NCBI GenBank assembly: GCA_028564705.1
Contig: JAPXFQ010000076.1
Coordinates: 186,001-250,000 of the forward strand
DNA: 64,000 nucleotides
DNA from: Apricaphanius iberus
Lineage: Eukaryota; Chordata; Actinopteri; Cyprinodontiformes; Aphaniidae
Reading direction: 5' to 3'
This document shows positions 44,291-56,530 of this stretch, in pieces. The notes beneath the pieces were generated by a model that was not told where the DNA came from, ran no database searches, and saw nothing but the letters and a program-made list of their open reading frames with translations. Within the stretch, counting starts at the first letter, position 1; every line of letters starts with the position of its first letter. The position numbers and the translations under genes were made by a program.

Positions 44291-45560
44291 TAATTCTCTG
44301 TCATACAAAACAGACCCCAACAACAACAACAAAACTATGATGCCCACTCAGCGTCAATAAGTTTCCTCAAAAAGGTTCTTACTTGAGGGTTCATTGTTGG
44401 TCGCTTCTAGGTCTTTGAGCCTCTTTCAGGATTGATGCCCAGGAATCAACTGTTAATAAGCAAAGATAGTTAGACTTATACTGGGGCTGGAATATATGAT
44501 CTCAAATCAATATTGCGATATATCTGCAGTTCACCTCGATAACAGTAAGTGGACAATGACAACCCCCCCAATCCCCATAGCCATTGTCCAGCTTCAACCA
44601 GCCTTTTAATTAAGGGTTCATTCCAACTCCTTTCTGTATTTCTTAAGAATCCAGTTAAGACTAACAGTGGCTGTGTTGCCAGCAATGTTTCCTTCTGGTA
44701 GGGATGCCACATGACCTTACATAATCATGTGGACCAGCAGGTATTTGTCAGCATAACATGTAACAGACTGATCTGCAGAGCAAAATTGAATACGAGTTTG
44801 AAAGCTCAGGATACTGTGACCAGGCTAGCCTCAGGTACTTTGTCAGCAATTTAGACATCAAGACAAATAACTGAATTGGAAGCCCGTACTATAATGTGAA
44901 TTATAAGATTAAATGAGATCTTTATAAAATACTTTGAGTTTAACTCCAGCGTTTACAATCCAGCAGTAGGATACTCAAGATTGAAGATGTAACAGCTTCT
45001 GAAGAAAGCCACTACTCCAAAGAAAGGGTGTGGGCCCATCAAGACATTTGTCCCTTGATTGATATAAGCCATCCAAAGGGCTTCACCATGTCACCTGAAA
45101 CTAACAGATACAACATTATGTGTTATGAGCACTTTGCTTCAGATGCAAAAGGGCTACAGATGTATTTCTTATTATATTTCTTATTATTTATTGTGGTCAT
45201 GTAGATTTCTAGAAGGAAAACAAAATAATGAGTTAGAAATGTTCATACTATATCAAAGTAACAGTATCCTGAATGATCAAGCATTGGGCTGCTGAGGAGT
45301 TCTGCAGTATCGACATCTAAAACAGTAGCACATGGCTGCAATATAATAACACACAATTGCATGGATTTAAAATAAAGGATAAATATAGTGAATTTGTCAG
45401 AGGTAATAAATCATACAAAGTAAATGAAAATGTAATCACTCATTTTGAATTTGAAATATTTGAATAAAACAAATCTTTATCTCGCTAACTAAAATAAAGG
45501 AAATTATTTCATGTTTAATTTTTCATAGGAAAGCACAAAACTGGGTAATACAATCGTATG
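44291..45560. other. gene-free stretch
   Basis: AT-rich, no supported feature. Confidence 0.4.
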
Positions 45561-45564
45561 TATT

Positions 45565-46290
45565 TAATACTCCCCACAGTGGAGTCTTTCAGGTTCCTAG
45601 GATCCACCATCACACGGGACCTGAAGTGGACCTCCCACATTGACTCTATAAGGAAGAAGGCCCAGCAAAGGCTGTACTTTCTGCGTCAGCTCAGAAAGTT
45701 CAACCTGCCTCAGGAACTGCTGACCATATTCTACACAGCAATAGTCCAGTCTGTCCTGACCTCATCCATCTCTGTCTGGTTCGGATCCGCCACCAGGCAA
45801 GACAAGGACAGACTGCAGAGAACAGTCAGGTCCTCAGAGAGGATCATAGGTACTGATCTTCCCTCCATTGAGGACCTATTCCGGGCCAGGGTCAGGAAGC
45901 GGGCCAGAAAAATCACCACTGACCCCTCACACCCTGGCCACAATCTGTTTAGACTCCTCCCCTCAGGCCGGCGTTACAGAGCGCTGTACGCCAAAACCAC
46001 CCGACACAAGAACAGTTTCTTCCCCCAGGCTGTCGCTCTGATGAACTCTGAATAGTCACAGAGTCTGAGTCCATTCACACGAACAATAAACTAAAACTCT
46101 GCACTGCTGTATATACTTACTGTACAATAACCCTGGTTTGGTGTATATATTATCCTTTATTATTTATTTGTATTTGTATTCCGTTTTAATTTCACTTATT
46201 TAATTTCTGTACTGGAGAGAAAAGTTGCCGGAGTCAAATTCCTTGTATGTGTCATACTTGGCCATTAAAGCTGATTCTGATTCTGATAAT
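45565..46290 (+). mobile_element. Rex1-like LINE, 3' fragment
   Basis: A 5'-truncated LINE. An open 165-residue frame (45558-46055) holds ESFRFLGSTITRDLKWTSHI, QQRLYFLRQLRKFNLP and RALYAKTTRHKNSFFPQAV, typical of the end of ORF2 in Rex1/CR1-group fish LINEs. The 3' UTR ends with 'attaaagctgattctgattc', a well-known short-repeat LINE tail. The first residues of the frame are flanking DNA. No endonuclease or RT core remains. Confidence 0.82.
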
Positions 46291-47494
46291 TAAACTGAGC
46301 CTAAGAGAATGTTAAAATAAATCCAGATTGTATGCGCAGTGTTCGGGAGTAAACGTCCTGAGCTGCAACGAGACAAGAAAGTGTTTAAAAATTGTTAAAA
46401 CAACGTGAACCTGATTTTACTCAGAAATCAAAATATGTATTGTTATACAAAAAGTGTCACACTCCACTAAATTCAGTAAGCTGTTTGCTTGCCGTTTGAC
46501 TAATACAGTGGACGAAAAGCAGATAGCGCTTAGTAAGTGAGTCCACGCTCCCGCGTCAGGTGATACAATATCTGACTGGGATAACCACTTTGGTTGAATC
46601 TTTGTGATTTGAGTGTAAAACAGGCAAAACATCCCTATTTTTAACAACAAGCTGGATACAGCACAGAACATGTCTGCAGCTAAACCAACACTAGCTTCCA
46701 ACATTCGTTTATACTAACATGCTATGGCGTAGGACCCGGGGGGGGGGGGGGGACGACGACTTGTCCCTGGGAGAAAAATATTGGAGTTTGAAATGTTTTA
46801 GTCGCATGCTTTTATTTTGAAAGAGACAGCAGCCTTGTCAACGATGCAGCCCTGCCCCCAACTGGCTCAGAGCAACTAATGCTGCATTCCATTTGTCTCG
46901 GATACTCAGGCATCTGAGTTGCTGTACACGAGAATGTGATGTCATCCCCCACTTAAAGCGTTCCAGTTTGTCTCATTACACTCCGACTCGGAAATAACAT
47001 GGACGCTTTGAGTGCAGCAGCTGTCAAGGGGCAGGCTAGTTGTTAGAAACACAGTATCTTTAGCAGACCAGCATGAAAAACAAAGCTGTACATTGTATTG
47101 CATGCACAGCAAGGCCATGCAATGCAATAAATTGGTGACCGGATTAAAGGATAAATATAGTCAAGTGTGTAAGGGCATTCACAAAAACGACATTGACCAT
47201 CATAGTACAAATAAAGAGAAAATACATCTCAACTATGAATGCAGCCATCTTTGTTTCCGAGCTGCCCGCTCTACTCGGTTTCCTATCTACAGAGCCCCTA
47301 AAGGGACAAGGGAAGAAAGAAAAAAAAAACGTAACTTTTGTGAGATCTCGCAAAAAATGTTTGCGGTGATCTCGCAAAGTTTTTAATACATCTGCGAACC
47401 GGAAGTAAAGAACCAGAAGTAAAACAGACAGACATATCACCCGTGCCTTGCTATTGGGAGCAATACTTATGTAGGACTAGGTAGTTTGTTAACC
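46291..47494. promoter_or_regulatory. upstream region of the HECT-type locus
   Basis: Non-coding. It contains a long G run at about 46738-46753, an ETS-type site ACCGGAAGT (47398-47406, 89 bp before the presumed ATG) and two copies of GATCTCGCAAA (about 47344 and 47368). These fit a small housekeeping-type promoter, but no transcription start can be shown. Confidence 0.4.
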
Positions 47495-47573
47495 ATGGAG
47501 AATAATTTGGAGCGGTTTTTTAGTTTTTAGAGAGGTCCCTAAAGAGGATATAGCACAGATGAAGAGAGACAAG
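47495..47573 (+). pseudogene. HECT-type gene, exon 1
   Basis: ATG at 47495 in a strong context (AACCATGG). It reads MENNLERFF and then, after a one-base frame change near 47521, FREVPKEDIAQMKRDK. It ends at AAG followed by GTGAGC, a good splice donor. Joined to exon 2 at 54874 it continues VDKAVLRIMTDEQMAKYI without changing phase. That continuity over a 7.3-kb gap is the main support. Confidence 0.68.
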
Positions 47574-48399
47574 GTGAGCATATTTGTTTTGATATAGGAA
47601 AGGCACACGTTATGGCCAATTAACAGTGATAGCCTGATACAATAAAAAATGTAATAAATAACAAAACTGGTTGCAATAGTAACTTTGGACACCATGGCTG
47701 TTCGTGCATACTGTAGACTATAGAGGCCAGCTGGTCTGGTAAATTTCAGAAAGAAATCAGAAAACTTTGTCGTTGTGACCAGTTGGTTAACATCCTTTGC
47801 AAGTGATTTATAATAGCATAATGTTAGAGTACGTAATATAATGTGGCGCAGGTAGCTTAAAAAGCTGGGCCTGTATTATTGAGTTTTGCATAAAGTTTAA
47901 TTTAATTTTTTTTAGTTTTTTTTAACTTGAAATACAGAATTGGTGTCTGAGTACCAAGTACAAGCCCAACAGATTTACTTTCCCAAGCAGAGTATTAGAG
48001 CTTCACTGTAATACTCCACTTTATGTATATGTATTAAAAAATCTTTATAAGTGATTACTGAGGCTTCAATTTCCTGAAGTCATGGACACGAAACCGAAAC
48101 AAGAAGGAAGAAAGGAAGAAGGTAAAGAAAAGAAACCGGACCAGTAGAGGAGCGAACTGACGACACAAGACAGGGAGGCAAATACAGAACACAAGAAAAT
48201 ATCCCAGTTCTCCGCCTCTGCCGAATGGCAGAGAAGCGGTAAAACAAAACAAACAAAAACAACGAACTGAACAGAACCACACCAATAGTTCAGATCCAGT
48301 AATAAAAAACTAAGAATTATACATTTACTACACACAAGCATGGATTACTGAAGACAATAATAATGTTTCTGGTAAGCTCCTGGTAACAGCTTACTAATA

Positions 48400-50825
48400 A
48401 CGATAACCTCAGCTCAAGATATGTCCGTCCACACCAATGTCCCCACACCTATGTGTGTGTGCGAGCATTCAGGTCTGAATAAGGTTTCCCCATGCAAGTG
48501 ATTGATAGCTGGTGTAAGGAACCGTCAATCCATCCTACAGGAATCGACACAGACATGAAGGAGGCAGGAGACGCATGCATCCAGAGTCCCACAGAGCGCA
48601 GGAGCCGCAGGCGGACCAGCGCAGGGCCGATCACCCACCAAGAGAGGAACAGATGGAAGCCCCAAGGGAAAACCAAGCAGCCGCAACGCTGGGGCCCGAG
48701 AAATCACTGGAACAGGACCCGAAGGCCACGGGGATCAGGGGCACCCCGCCCTCAGCAGGGCCCCGACCAGGGACCCGCCGAGAGGGTTCCCCCGCCGCCA
48801 GGCAGGAGGCGCCCGCAGCCGACCGACGGACAATACACGCTGCCGCCACCCTGGACCAATACCCACCGCCAACAACCCGGCCCCCACCACACACCCACAC
48901 GCCAGGGAGCCATAGTAAAAGCCACAGCGAATGTACGCACCTGGACATCCAGATCTACCAGCTCCCGGGTCCAGATCCCGCCCCATGCAGAGCGCCAAGA
49001 TCTGGGGCCCAGCCACTGCCGGACAGCCCCCCCAGATGAACCGACCAGGCAGTAGAACTCATGGAACTGGCAGGAGCTTGGGCACCGGGCATGGTCCCCC
49101 CCGATCCACCGGACGGCACCAACCTACTTTACAACCCCGGCACCCACATAAGAGGTGCCCCAGTCAATCCAAGGAGGATGTCGGCCCAAAACATCGGCGG
49201 CCCGACACACCGGCCCACCCAGGACCAGCCCGGCATGCACCAGGACCGAGCCGGGCTGCAACCGGGACCCCCGGCCCCAGACATCATCGACCAGCGGACA
49301 GGAGCATCCATCACCGACGGGCAGTGACGGAGGGGAAGAAGATGCACCAGGCCAGAGGGCCGCCAAACACCCAACCTGACAAGTAGACATAGACAGACAG
49401 AGACACTCATACGTAGCCTCCCTCTCATGCACACACATTCTTACATATACAGGTCACACGAAAAAAGGACGCTGTATACTCATTCATACACCCCATACAT
49501 ACTCTATACTCCCAGGCCCAGGGACAGACGCCCCGATAGAGCACCCTGCCCCTGCACCCGGGAGACGGACCCCTTGCCCACGAGGACGGGGACAAGCAGA
49601 CTGCCAAGGCCCCCACCCTGGCAATAGTAGCCCACCAGCCCAGGTCCCCGACCAGACGGCCTGATAATCCACTCGGGCTCCAACCCCTGATGATCGAACG
49701 AACAGGGGTGTGGAAAGACCCCCAACCTCTCTCCCCCTGCTCAATTGTGGTGTTGTTGCGTGTTGTTCTAATGTGCACTTAAAACAGAGGGGTGGTTAAA
49801 AAAAAAAACAAAACAAAAAAACAGAGGGGTGGGACATGGGAATACTGCCAGGTACCCCCATCTCCCTCCCCGGGCCCTCAGTGTCTAGATGCATTTAAAC
49901 AGTGGGTACCCTTATAAGGGGCCCCGCCTCCAGTGCCGAGGCGCATCCATCGCCAGGTCCCTACATGTGCGTGTGTCATGTAAATGTTGCAAGTGTAAGT
50001 GTCTAAGTTGCTCAATAAAATTGGGACCCAGGCCGCCACCGGGTAGCGAAGACGGAAACTCCATCCCGCACCCCAGTGACGTGCCCACCTCCCAAGGCCT
50101 TGTGAATGGTAGAATGAAGGAGCCAACCCCCCAGGCCGAACCCCTCCAGCCTTGCTACTACCGCCCGATGGCCGAGAGGCAACCGAACCCAGCATCCCCA
50201 CCCACCAGCCCACACCCCAGCACCCGTTCAGTCCACCACAGAGGCTGACCAGCACCGGTCAAATGGCCCCCACCCCGGCACCCCGCAGAGTGCTTGGACC
50301 AAGACCCAGGAGCCACGTCCAGTGCCAATTTGAATGATTGGGCCCAGAGATGCCGGGCACCCGCCGTGGCCACCCGCTGACACCCCGACGGGCAGGCGCG
50401 GCAAGGGACCATCGGGGAGCCAGCGACAAGAACCAGCCCAGGGAGAAGGAAAAGGCAGCAGCGCCCACCGGCCGACCACAGCCCCCCTCCAGCCGGCACT
50501 GGCGGCAGCGGCCCCCCCAACGGCCAAGCCCCGGCCAGGGCCACAGGCCGGGGGGCACGCCGCCCCAGAGCCCCAGGCCCAGCCCAGACGCCCCCCAGAG
50601 CAGCAAAGCACCAGGCCAGTAACCAGTGTCCGCCAGTACGACCCCCCTAAGGAGCCACTAGGAGTCACCACACAAAGGCCGCAAAGTCCCACCCCAGGCG
50701 AGATTCACGGCACCTACCGCCCCAACCGCAAGCGGACCCAACCCCGAGGACCCCTAGCAGTCACCACCAACCCTTAAACTCCACATCGGCAACCGTGTCC
50801 CACAGAACAAAATCAAGGCCCGGCC
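48400..50825 (-). other. G-rich 3' UTR of L1-like LINE copy B
   Basis: Same strand-biased composition as in copy A, and alignable with it over 49630-50825. It is about 0.4-0.6 kb longer near the 3' end, where copy A lacks sequence. Open frames here occur in almost all phases and are not credible genes. Confidence 0.75.
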
Positions 50826-50828
50826 CCA

Positions 50829-53613
50829 CTAGGTGATGGAGCTGATCAAGGGAGACCAGAAAGATTGATCAGATGTGGAGGCAGAAGCCGTTTCTAGACC
50901 AATGTAATCCAGAAGGAGATCTCTATATTGATTAATATTCAGAGTATTTTTATTTTTCCAGTTCAAGAGGATATTTTTCTTAGCGATGCATAAGGCAATG
51001 TGAACTAATTGCACAGACTTTGTATCCATGGTAACTTCATCTAAATTTCCCAGCAAGCAAACTGTGGGAGAAGGTGTGATATTACATTTCAGACACTTTG
51101 ATAGGTCTTCACATATCTGGTACCAATATTTCTTGACAGGTGGGTAAAACCAAAGAGCATGAGTATAATTGTCTGGTAGATTGCTTGTACATTGTAAACA
51201 GGTATTAGATGGCATAAACCCCATCTTGAACATCCGTTGGCCTGTATAATGCACGCAATGAAGGATTTGATATTGTATTAATCGTAGATTAGGATTTTTA
51301 AGAAATGTAAAGGTTCTTAAGGAAATCTGAGACCAGAGGTTTCGGTCAAATGAGATAGACAAGTCCATCTCCCATTTTAAAACAGGAAGGGCTATTGATT
51401 CATCTATTCTATTTAATATTTTGTATATTTTAAATACCAGTTTGGAAGGGTTAAGATTAAGAAAGTCTAAAACTTTTCCTGGAATTTGTAAATCAACTGT
51501 ATTGAGCCTAAATTTATTTTTTATAATTGACTTAATTTGTTGATATTCTAAGAATTTATTCTTGTTAATTCCGTATTGTGTAACCAATGTATTAAATGGG
51601 ATAAAGTCTGTTCCATCAAACATATGCTCCAGGTATTCAATTCCTTTACAACTCCAGTTTGGAGAGTTGATCATGCATTTTTTTTGTAAGATATCCGGGT
51701 TATTCCAGATGGGTGTACGCCTGCATGGGATTAGTAAGGTCTCTGTCATTTTAAGAAATTCCCACCAAGCTGTCAGAGAGGATCTGATACTACTACTTTT
51801 AAAACATTCATTTAGTTTTATATTTGAGCTAATAAAAGCTAGATTTGAAAGTTTTATCTTATAGCATAGTGTCTGTTCAACATCTACCCAGCACTCTTCA
51901 AAAGAACTGTGTTTTACACATCACATGAAATTTAGAGACGGAAGAGTCCAGAGATCTAAACCAATCAGGTGATGGTTTGCTTGGGATCATTGAGAATAAA
52001 TAATTGATTCTACGCAAAACCATAATTTTTATTGTAGCTACCCATTCAATAATTGATATTGGAAGGAATTTCCATCTTGCCAGATCATCTTCCACTCTTT
52101 TTAAAAGTGGGACATAGTTTAGCTTTGATAAGTCTACCAGTCTTGGTGAGATATGGATACCTAGATATGTAATATTTCCTGACCGGAGTTGCACAGCAAC
52201 GGGACCCTGGAAAGAACAGTTGATTGGAAGGACTGTAGATTTTAACCAATTTATGGAATAGTCTGAAACTCTTGAATAAGATTTTATCAACTCAATTACC
52301 TGAGAGAAGGAAGTTTGTGAATGCTGTAGAAAGAGTAGTACATCATCTGCATACAGACTAATTTTATGTTCTATTTTGTTGCATTGTATACCTTTAACAT
52401 TATTATTTTGCCTGATTGCTGCTGCTAATGGTTCAATAAAAATAACAAAGAGGGAGGGAGAAAGTGGACATCCCTGCCTGGTACCTCTCTGAAGGAAAAA
52501 CCTTGATGATGTTTGATTATTAGTCCTAATACATGCTGTTGGTGAGCTGTATAATATTTTTAACCAGTTTACAAAATAATTACTGAACCCGAATTTATGT
52601 AAGGTTGCAAATAAAAATTTCCAGTTAACTCTATCAAATGCTTTTTCTGCATCTAAAGATAATATATTGGTTTGGACGTTTTTACAGTAGGAATAATCTA
52701 TTAAATCTATTAATCTACGTGAATTTGTGGAAGAGAGCCTACCTTTTATAAAACCTGTTTGATCAGGATGGATTATTAGAGGTGTTATTTTCTCAATCCT
52801 TCTTGCAAGAGCTTTGCAAATTATTTTAAGATCAACATTGATAAGAGAAATGGGACGATAACTGGTAGGAGACATAGGGTCTTTTCCTGGTTTTAATAGA
52901 AGATTGATGTAGGCAGAGTTCATGTTTGGTGGTAATCGACCATTTTCCTTTGTTTCCTGTAACATTTTGTAAAATGTTGGTGCCAGAATATTCCAGAATT
53001 CTTTATAGAACTCTACTGGAAATCCATCTGGGCCTGGAGCTTTATTATTAGGCATGGATTGGAAGGCCCTTCTGGAGTTCAGACACTGTTAGCGGTGAAT
53101 CCAGGGCCTTTGCTTGACTGAAAGTTTAGGAAGAGTTATTTTATCCAGAAATTGTTCAATTTAATTATTTGATGGGTTTATCTCTGGTGTGTATAAAGTC
53201 TCATAAAATTCTTTGAATGTGTTTATTCTTTCAGGATCATATATTATATTTCCAATTTTGTCTTTGATTGCAGATATAGTTGTTTTTTCTTTATTTATTT
53301 TTAACTGATTAGCTAAGAAGCTACCTGATTTATTACTATGTTCAATGTTTTCTATTCAAAGTCTTTAGATTAAAAATTGCGTCCTTTTATTAACAATTTC
53401 ATTTAATTCTAATTTTGCTTTCCGTATTTTGCTTGAGATCTCTTTATCCAGGGAAGCTTCTAATGATTTGATAGTTTCTTCTAATTCCTGAACATGTTTA
53501 TTTTCTATTCTCTTTTTATTTGATGAGAATGAAATTATTTTACCTCTAATCACAGCTTTCCCGGCCTCCCAGAGAGTGGATGGCGACATACCAGGGAGAT
53601 CATTAAATTCCAT
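50829..53613 (-). pseudogene. L1-like ORF2, RT and C-terminal region, copy B
   Basis: Linker at 53613-53365 (MSPSTLWEAGKAVIRGKIIS). The RT at 53055-51898 is a 385-residue open block: MPNNKAPGPDGFPVEFYKEF, YRPISLINVDLKIICKALAR, IIHPDQTGFIKGR, DAEKAFDRVNW, RGTRQGCPLSPSLF and the active site HKISLYADDVLLFL. The C-terminal region at 51749-50829 (306 residues) includes CLQCTSNLPDNYTHALWFYP. A break near 53055-53365 and the loss of the endonuclease make it non-functional. Confidence 0.9.
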
Positions 53614-53629
53614 GTATGAAGCCCATTCA

Positions 53630-54016
53630 CATGCCCATTCCGATGGAAGGTTATGTTTTTAAGTGTGTCGCTTGGCAGTTTCAGCTTATGTTGGATGAAC
53701 TGTGGGACGGTTGTTTCACCGTCTTCCTCAGCCTGCTCTGGTATCCCAGAAAAGACAAGATTATATCTCATGGATCGGGCCTGGATGTCTAAGATCGACG
53801 GGTGTCCAGGCTGGTTAGCTTCTTATCTATTGAGTCCAGGACGTCGCCGTAGCTTCTTTCTGGCGAGTTGGTGGAAGTGCTGGCCTCGGAACGAGTGCGT
53901 TTCTGAGATGGAGTACTGAGATGGAGTACTTGTTGTGCATCCGAAGCAGGTTTCCGTGACTTACCCATAACGAAGTTATCAAAGCACTCGTCTAGGTAGC
54001 ACTCCAGCGATTCCAA
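53630..54016 (-). pseudogene. L1-like ORF1 remnant, copy B
   Basis: Starts MESLECYLDECFDNFVMGK at 54016, is Ser-rich, and shifts frame before a block NLVFSGIPEQAEEDGETTV with a coiled-coil/RRM-like pattern known from fish L1 ORF1 proteins (RNA-binding). It ends abruptly at KNITFHR, where the sequence jumps into ORF2. Confidence 0.78.
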
Positions 54017-54169
54017 TGTTTCCTCGTCCAGGTTGATTAGATTAAAGAAATAATTTAATGGTTAGTTTAAACGGACAGAAGCAGCGTTTGGTTCAAAATT
54101 ATTGCCTTATTTTACCTGACATTGTTTGTTTATTTTACCAGTATACAGCCATGTTTACTTACACACAGC

Positions 54170-54179
54170 TCTCGCGAGA
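54170..54179. promoter_or_regulatory. TCTCGCGAGA palindrome in LINE 5' UTR
   Basis: Perfect 10-bp palindrome about 160 bp upstream of the ORF1 start of copy B. This sequence is the known binding motif of BANP at vertebrate CpG-rich promoters. Its role here is inferred. Confidence 0.5.
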
Positions 54180-54200
54180 ACTCAGCAGCTCATCCCAAAC

Positions 54201-54873
54201 TCCTTGTCCTCATGAATACATTTCTGAAAAATACATGAGTCAATGAATGTAGAAGACATTTTGATGAATTTTGATGAATTTATATTTACATCACCTAATG
54301 AAATCTTTATTTTAAATGAATAATTATGAGGACCAATGCCATTTAAATGATGTATTAATTTTAATAAATGTTAATATAGGTATGTGGGTTCTGTATGTTA
54401 ATTAATAGATTATTCTATACATGCCCATAAGATGCTTGTTTATGGAAGGAGTGTTATAGGTCAGCCAGCACAGGTGTAGATGTCTACCTTTTCTTTGTTC
54501 AGATCTTTGTTGAGATGATCTGGATGCAAAATTTTACCGTGAAATGGCAGACATAAACCATGGGATACATTTCTTTAACGGTGAATCATGGAATACTCAT
54601 CTGCAAAAATAAATGGTGAATTAACTGAAGCCAGATGAGTAATGGATATATTTAATGAATGAAAGTGGACACCCGTCAGATCACCAGTCAAGACCATATT
54701 ATTCAGGGGGCTTTTAAAACCATTAAAGAGGTATCTGCCAATTGTACTACAGTCAATAAGTTAATACATTTAAATGAATACCTGACATCGCTTGCAGGGC
54801 TAAATTAGATTTCTGATTCACAGATTACTGCAGTCATGCTATTATTTCTCTCTGTCTCTGACTGTTGTTTGCA
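54201..54873. other. remaining intron 1 sequence
   Basis: AT-rich, non-coding, ending with a pyrimidine-rich tract and 'tttgcag' at 54867-54873, a good splice acceptor. Confidence 0.5.
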
Positions 54874-55509
54874 GGTTGACAAGGCAGTGTTGCGCATCAT
54901 GACCGATGAGCAAATGGCAAAGTACATAACGTCATATGGTGACTGAGTAGCAGTCCTATCTTTCTGTGAACAAGCACAGTGCCATAGCACCAATAAATAG
55001 AGTCTTTTACAGAGATTAAAGTGTAAAATAGGGACACGCAGAATGAAATCAAAGACAAAAGGAACACTGAGTGGTACCCCAGATGAACCCCAAAACACTA
55101 TGGCCAGGCCAAGAAATACGGGAGGAGAGAAGACTACAAGGAAGGTCGAAATCGGGTGGCTTCATTTTGGCAGTAATGGATATAGTCAAGTACGGACCAA
55201 CAGTGGTGGAGGTACAAGACATGCCACATTGGCAAAAACAACAACCGTTGCTCAGATCATGGACTTAGCATAGGACCTATTTTTCCCTGATCGGCAGTCC
55301 ACAAAAGGGCCGGCTGAAGACTTCACATTTGCTACTCAGATTTTACATTCGTACAAAAGAGGGACCTTCAACACATCACTACATGTAAGGAAACGGAGCT
55401 GCTTGACGATGAGGAAAATGACCTGTTTGAAGATGGATGTAACTCAGATGATCCCAACACAGGTCTGCAAGATTTTTCACATTCACCTGACAGTGACGGA
55501 AGCACCCAG
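54874..55509 (+). pseudogene. HECT-type gene, exon 2
   Basis: Starts after the acceptor TTTGCAG and reads VDKAVLRIMTDEQMAKYI, MKSKTKGTLSGTPDEPQNT, RKVEIGWLHFGS, VRTNSGGGTRHATL and DLFFPDRQSTKGPAEDFTF. This order is typical of a teleost multi-copy family carrying a C-terminal HECT domain. In-frame stops lie at 54944 (TGA), 54998 (TAG) and 55271 (TAG). After a frame change the acidic end ELLDDEENDLFEDG, HSPDSDGSTQ stops at a CAG/GTTAAT donor (55509/55510). Confidence 0.75.
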
Positions 55510-56095
55510 GTTAATGGAAATATATTTCTAATTAATAAAATAATGATACTAACAAGGACAGATGTAAACGATTTTCTTAAAGTTTACTGTTCAGCCACTT
55601 ACTTCATTACATTTTTCTATTTAAATATACCTGAACAAACACACCACTGGGTTGCAGGAGTGTTTGTTCATGTTCCAAATCAAGAAATATTTTTAGATCC
55701 GTTTATGTGTGCAAGCAAGAGTGTTTAGGTGTTGGATTACCATCAGGTGACTGGTAAACACCTATCTCACAATATGTCACCTGTATACATGTTTGCTGCC
55801 AATGGATTATAGAGACTAAGACAATATGGAGTGATGGCAAAACTGTCCTTTAGTCTTAAGGGATAGTTCAATATTTTGGCAAATTTGCCTATTGCTGTAA
55901 TTCCTGTAGTCATATGAGGTCCCACATTTCATTTAATTGTCAGTGCCTGTTTTTTTAAGAGATGTGAGAAAGATGTGTGTTGCTCTGTTAACACAGTGAA
56001 GCTGAACTAAAGATGCTCTGTTTGAAATAATTCATCTCTACGTCTTGAATGCAGAGCCGGCTAGGTATTTGGCATGAAAAAATGCCCAGCTTAGG
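55510..56095. other. left part of intron 2
   Basis: AT-rich intronic DNA up to the probable start of the Sushi-like element. No feature recognised. Confidence 0.45.
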
Positions 56096-56530
56096 GTGTC
56101 TGCGTCTCTCTGGTGCTCCGTCGGTCTCCCACAAACCAGTCCCTGGAAAGCTCTGACCTCCCCCTGGGTTCCTTCGGCTCTCCCCTGCCTGCTCACCCTC
56201 TGTTTCCCTCGGAAGGAAGGGAACGTTCTGGATCTCAACCGCACAGCTCTATTCCAACCTCCGCCACGGACCAGGCCCACAAACCCCCTCCTGAGAACTG
56301 ATTCCCCTTCAGCTTGGAAGTAAGAGCTCCTCCACACTCACACCCAGCAATATTCACGTTCTCAAGTTTGTCTCGCTCACCTGTCAAAACCCCTTCCAGG
56401 GGCGAGCTCCCCAGAGTTCCAGAACTACTCCCAGTGCCGGATCCCTTTGCTGCCAGAATCACAACCTCTTAATAAAGTTTGCTTAATTGTTCCTCTGTGT
56501 TTGAGTCAAGTGTGTGCAACTCTGACTGTG
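56096..56530 (+). repeat. 5' LTR of the Sushi-like element (approximate)
   Basis: The 3' part (56435-56520: 'ggatccctttgctgccagaa', 'aataaagtttgcttaattg', 'ctctgtgtttgagtca') recurs at 62767-62850 in the 3' LTR remnant. The AATAAA lies in this shared part. The 5' limit is a guess from the first TG after AT-rich flank. Confidence 0.6.

Larger units (their letters stand above)
47908..54200 (-). mobile_element. L1/Tx1-like LINE, copy B
   Basis: Minus-oriented, within intron 1 of the HECT-type locus. A T-rich block at 47906-47923 represents the A-tail. A long 3' UTR (to 50825) is followed by ORF2 (50829-53613), ORF1 pieces (53630-54016) and a likely 5' UTR to about 54200. It is better preserved than copy A but lacks the end of ORF1 and the whole endonuclease, which are lost at a joint near 53630. 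Confidence 0.87.

Noticed and set aside
48449..50777. Long Pro/Arg-rich frames (up to 187 residues)
   Set aside because: Same reason: composition-driven frames in the 3' UTR of copy B, without motifs.
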